Shown: one piece after another, positions 59,966 to 64,000 of the stretch | Numbering within the stretch: position 1 is the first letter of the stretch | Layout: every line of letters starts with the position of its first letter | NCBI GenBank assembly: GCA_947034895.1 | Contig: OX344761.1 | Coordinates: 83,035,839-83,099,838 of the forward strand | DNA: 64,000 nucleotides | From: Rhytidiadelphus loreus | Lineage: Eukaryota; Streptophyta; Bryopsida; Hypnales; Hylocomiaceae | Direction: 5' to 3' | The notes under the pieces: model-generated | What the model saw: only the letters and a program-made list of their open reading frames with translations | What the model was told of the DNA's origin: nothing | Databases searched by the model: none | Made by a program: the position numbers and the translations under genes

Positions 59966-60250
59966 GAAAGCGGAGGCCATTTATAGTCCTAACGATGCGG
60001 ATCTTGCAAGGCTTTCAAGGCTGGAGACGATTTTCTAGTACAAGCGTGTCTACATCAGACGCAACACTGATCGAGCGAGGGTCATTGCAACCATGAAGTC
60101 CATTAACAACCGATCCAACTCTTCATTTTTGCTGACGTTCCTCACTGCTCGCACGAACATCCAGCTATAAAGTTTGTGCAAGCAGTGAGGAGCGCGGGCA
60201 AAAAAGAAGAGTTGGGTCGGTTGTCTATGAACTTCTGGATGCAGAATTGG
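59966..60250 (+). pseudogene. Broken PAH exon with internal inverted duplication, right arm
   Basis: The exon follows the acceptor TTGCGTACAG (59,965). An ATG at 59,995 is in the family position, but one T has been lost just after it, putting the PAH frame (LARLSRLETIF) out of register. That frame then stops at 60,036. Beyond, the helix 1-2 segment occurs twice head-to-head; the second, correctly oriented copy reads AVRSAGKKEELGRLSMNFWM. The expression signals upstream look intact although the protein is lost. Confidence 0.75.
60104..60226. repeat. Foldback made of PAH coding sequence, right arm copy
   Basis: Arms are about 60,104-60,158 and 60,172-60,226, with a loop around ATCCAGCTATAAAG. 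CAACCGATCCAACTCTTC faces GAAGAGTTGGGTCGGTTG; CTCACTGCTCGCAC faces GTGCAAGCAGTGAG. It lies in the sense direction of a transcript starting at the TATA box at 59,521. Confidence 0.85.
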
Positions 60251-60974
60251 GACGAGACTCATCCCCGACATGCACTCATTTTTTAATTGCTGTAGTCTGT
60301 CGATCGTTTTCTGACCGTTCATTCATCTGTTCTCCCGAATGTTAATTCATTTGTTGTGCGATGTTGGAGGAAGTGGATATGAAAGTTATCTACGCTTCGT
60401 TGATTGGATACCATACTTGCAACTTCGTGTAGAATGATCTATTAATTTGCTGTGCATATACGTTCCTGTTCGGTATTTGTGAATTTGTGTGCAAATCAAC
60501 CGACCTTCAACGCCTGTGCATTACTTAAGTTACAGTGACCTCGATCCTGAACTGGGTTTAGTTGGTGCGGAACTGGAGATCTTCCATCTATGAATTATTG
60601 TGTAAAGGGAATTCAGCAAATGAATGAGGACTCTGGCAAGTGCATTTCAGATGGGTTTAGTAAACTAAATGCAGGGTACAATGCTATGTGCAATAACTTT
60701 GGTGCGTGCTCTTGAAATTGGGGTCATTCGATGCTATACCGGGTGTTCCGGCCCCTACCAAAAGTTCTGCTTGCAGTTCCTTCTCTGCAGCTTCACGAGT
60801 TAATTCATTTAGCTACTACACCATGGGCCCTGGGGTGCATCCTGCAGTAACATCACTACTAAATTGTAAGCATTAATTGGAGGATTATTTGAAATTTCTT
60901 GGCTCTTTAATAATGGTAGTTCAAGGTATAATTTGAAACTAAGTCAACATAATGTGGCCTTCATTATATTCGTA

Positions 60975-61735
60975 TACTTTCATAGTGTGATTTACTCATC
61001 CAATCTTAATCAAAATTTCATCGAAATTCATCCAGACAACCTTCAGTCATTTTCATTTGCTTTCATCCAAAATTTGCATAAATTCCATCCAAATGTTTAT
61101 AGAAAGTTCATCCAACCTTCATCCAAATTCATGTGAACTATATATGAAGGAGTCTTGCACTATTCACAACCGAATTCAAACTCTATGTATCATCCAAATT
61201 AAATATTGTTTTTTAGCTACTTATTAGCTATTTAAAAAAAGAATTTTAACAGGTTTTATTGATATCAGTATGAATTTGAAATTGCTGATCTTGCTGAACA
61301 TGCTGGACGACGGGAAGCTGTTTGTAATTAAAGAACGGCAGCATTGGAAGGGGAAGCGTAGCATTTGCTGAAAATCTCCTCGGCATCACCACAAAGTGCA
61401 CAGGGTCTTCTTTTGCTACATATCCTTAAGTTTGTGAATCTTGGGAGACTGAAATTGACACTAAAGTAACCCAAGTAGCTAGACCATGCATAGAATTGGA
61501 ATAAAAGGGTAACATTGACCTAATTCAAGACGGCAATCAAACTTGAATGTCAATTTGGGGACTTTCAGTAATATTTTCAGCTCCAAAAAACTAATTTGGA
61601 GAGGATTGTCCCCTAGTCAGTCTACTCTTCAAAAGAATTCTAAAATTAATGAATTGTATGTTGTGTTTACCATTTCCACTTCAGTAGTCGTCACTCCAGT
61701 GCACTTGCTTGATCAGTGAGCGCCTCAGTCTACTT
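60975..61735 (+). repeat. CATCCAA-rich repeat module, copy 3
   Basis: Same orientation as 1-775 and inverse of 45,205-45,960. It ends in CAGTGCACTTGCTTGATCAGTGAGCGCC. Confidence 0.85.
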
Positions 61736-61859
61736 GCAATTGTAATAAGGCAATGTTTGTTAAGCTAATTCACTATTTGTTTTGAATTGTGCATATCGTT
61801 TGTTGGACTTGTGCACGTACTATTGAATTGCAAATACGTGAGCTATTTTAGTTGTGGAT

Positions 61860-62890
61860 GATGCAACAGCAGGTAGACGTGAGGTTGAGGGTGATACGAT
61901 GACCAGGCGTGGAGGCGAAGAGAAAACGATGAAGGTTGCACGAGCCATAGCTGGGATGGCGAGTGGCGCAGGAGAGTTCGATCAGCTACACGAGAAACTC
62001 ATTCATTGACGCAAGCTCAATCTATAAATATCTTGAAGCCGTTCGATCTGGGAGCAAGAGATTATGGAGCTGGGATTATTCAAGAACTGGAGAGGGAGCG
62101 CGATTAATATTGGCTGATTTTGGATGCTCCGTGGGAGCGAATTGAATACTCTTCGATATGCGGAGATCTGTTACCGAAATGGCGAAATGTGTGCCGAGCA
62201 AGGTTGAGCAGTGGGAGGAAATTTCCTCATGAGGTGCAGTATATTATTTCTTCTGCGACTTGCCTTTCAATGATTTCAACACTTTGTTCCTCCCATTGGA
62301 GGATTCATTTGGCGAATAACGCAAGTTACGAGCATGGAGGATTTCTGTGTCACGGCTGAGTGTCCCGGGGCGGGATCATTCCACAGACGCCTCTTAATTT
62401 CCCAGGGGAAGTCTTCATGTCGCAATCTCTGACTTAGTTCGTGGTTCAATGGATGTCACAGGTCACTTTACTTGCAGTGTATCAGTGCATGTAACTGAGA
62501 AATGTAGTTCCAATGTCAAAAATATTGTCGGTCACGGCATAAACTGCAACAAGCTGAATGAAATCATCGTGAGTCAAGCTTTCTCAATCATGCATTGCGT
62601 GGCTATTGCTCCGTTGAACAGGTGCCTGATGCGGTGTTGGACCAATCTTCGCCCGCTTGTAACAAGGGGAGAGTGTGGATACGTACACGTACGATAACAA
62701 GAATGTTGCAACAGTGCAGGCTAGGGCCTTCACCACAAACACACACAGACAGCGTCGAGGCAAGATCTTTGTAATTTTGGGCTACCTCGAGCAAATGAAG
62801 TTGTTCTCCTAAGTTACGCTTCTGCTCGTGCGAATGGGAACCAACTTCACCTAGAGAGGGGAGGATGTGGGGCCTTTTACTAATGTTTTT
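61860..62890 (+). pseudogene. Unrecognised exon-like block, right copy
   Basis: Inverse partner of 44,103-45,080. Frames here include GARLILADFGCSVGAN (61,963-62,145), an overlapping 79-codon frame at 62,120-62,359, and MDVTGHFTCSVSVHVTEKC (62,449-62,697). DFG recalls protein kinases, but no other kinase motif is present, so I do not assign it. It is probably exons of a decayed gene. Confidence 0.35.
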
Positions 62891-63711
62891 AGGCGACACG
62901 GAAACAACTCGTCATTGAGGTATTCTCTAGTTCACTAAAGTCAATCTCAAAAAACAGTTAACTGCAATTCACTCTATCCCAAATAGGAATAAATGAATAA
63001 TTATTATATGTATCTTTCCATAAATAGTATAAAAGAGAATGCCAATGACCAACCCTTATCTTTCCTTTAAGTGTTATATCATTGCTTTGTAGAGGGTGAG
63101 TGTTACTTAGGTTAAAGGGATGTCAATGCTAATACTGAAACATATAATTTCCTCATATTTCTTTCTATATAGCGAGGGGTAGAACATTCATTTCTACAAT
63201 TGTCAAACTCTTAACTTTAAACAAATATTAGAGACTAACAAGTCGTAGTTATCTGATCAATATTGTTCACCAAACTCATCCCATTTGTAGGAGTTTGATA
63301 ATATTATGTTTTCAAGATTCTATACAAAAATTTGTTCTTTGGATTTTGGAAAGATGATAATGAGCATGCTATCAATGGTTTCAAAACATCTCCGGTTTTC
63401 ATTGGACACCAATTGAAACTTTTTGCATATTTGATTTGATGATTACATAGGCTCTCCCATTGGGGAAGTTTGAATGAAGAGATTCCAAGCCTACAAAGTT
63501 TCGTCATATGCACATCAGGGTGATCTAGTCCATCATATTTCAATGGCTTTCTTACCAATTTATTTCAATGCTGCAAATTATTAGAAGAAAGACTAGAGAT
63601 ACCTTCAACATTCTAATGATGTGAAAGTAGTTGTAAAGTCCATAAATGCTTTCCATGCCAAATGTTGTGAGATCAAGCGGCAAAGCTATTTCATGCCAAA
63701 TGAAGTGGAGC

Positions 63712-64000
63712 ACTTTCTTGCTGACATTAGATGTTTTTTTCCTACTTTGGAGGATTACAAGCTCCCAATCTAGGAACCAACCAAAACAGGCCAAAACTGC
63801 AATTCGCGAGCTACACTAACGTGGCATAGCAACTGCCACATCACTTTTTTTGAAGAAAAAAAAATTAAACTTTGTTTTTCATTTTAAGAATTTTTCATTT
63901 TTCATTTTTCATTTTTTTTTTTTTTGGCGTCGGCGTTTGATGACTCAATGAAGCTTGGGGGAACAAAGCTGGGAATAGGCCTAAAACAGCCCTCCAGCCC
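63712..64000. other. Flank beyond the inverted repeat
   Basis: No partner for this stretch is seen left of 43,235. It includes a T run (about 63,913-63,925) and a TTTTTCATTTTTCATT repeat; no gene. Confidence 0.4.

Larger units (their letters stand above)
56368..63711 (-). repeat. Right arm of the large inverted repeat (about 7.3 kb)
   Basis: Inverse partner of 43,235-51,040. It contains inverted orphan units B (56,368-57,340) and A (57,345-59,340), a PAH promoter, a broken PAH exon, the CATCCAA module and the exon-like block at 61,860-62,890. It lacks the 49,245-49,632 insertion and one short tandem unit. Confidence 0.9.

Noticed and set aside
61963..62145. Protein kinase suggested by LADFGCS
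   Set aside because: No HRD loop, APE or glycine-rich loop nearby, and the other arm breaks the frame.
43235..63711. Giant terminal-inverted-repeat transposon
   Set aside because: No transposase or polymerase genes, no defined termini and no target duplication at the arm ends; a segmental inverted duplication fits better.

Overview
This window reads as nuclear DNA from a land plant. It is AT-rich, has spliced genes with GTAAG donors and pyrimidine/AG acceptors, plant-type TATA promoters, hAT, Harbinger-like and CACTA-like elements, and fragments of a plant KDM3/JMJ25-type histone demethylase. I cannot name the species; a bryophyte-like genome is a guess from the general texture. Gene density is low. 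Most long open frames are accidental, and coding evidence is limited to short spliced genes and decayed ones.

The recurring gene is a tiny protein made of one SIN3-type paired amphipathic helix (PAH) domain. I see it at 3.9 kb (broken), 6.4 kb (open but divergent), 19.7 kb, 27.0 kb and 29.2 kb (intact), at 46.6-47.4 kb and 59.5-60.2 kb (broken), and as a promoter and 5' leader without the coding exon at 38.6-39.9 kb. Nearly all share one architecture: a short non-coding exon 1, one 0.4-0.6 kb intron in the 5' UTR, then a single coding exon starting about 17-30 nt after the acceptor. None carries the rest of SIN3. The set could act as single-domain decoys for PAH-mediated corepressor contacts, but that is inference.

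Layout. 0-12.6 kb: a CATCCAA-rich repeat module, a decayed JMJ25-like gene on the minus strand, a broken PAH gene, and a PAH gene whose 5' UTR intron was hit by a complete 5,043-bp hAT transposon with an 8-bp target duplication. 12.9-13.3 kb: a 410-bp non-autonomous hAT element. 13.3-19 kb, 20-26 kb, 30.4-35.3 kb, 40-43 kb and 53-56 kb: AT-rich intergenic DNA with foldbacks, MITEs and dispersed repeats. 19-30 kb: the three intact PAH genes. 35.4-36.5 kb: a less AT-rich island with one unrecognised exon. 37.4-39.9 kb: an old, AT-drifted copy of the PAH upstream region, split by a foldback element.

43.2-63.7 kb is a large inverted repeat, with arms of about 7.8 and 7.3 kb around a 5.3-kb spacer. 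Each arm carries the CATCCAA module, a broken PAH gene with a palindromic promoter, and one to two copies of a spliced-looking orphan gene unit; another orphan unit lies in the spacer. The arms look nearly identical next to the spacer and more divergent outwards. Inside each broken PAH exon, a piece of the PAH coding sequence has been duplicated head-to-head, giving a foldback with arms of about 52 bp. This is the arrangement expected of a young small-RNA hairpin locus aimed at its own gene family.
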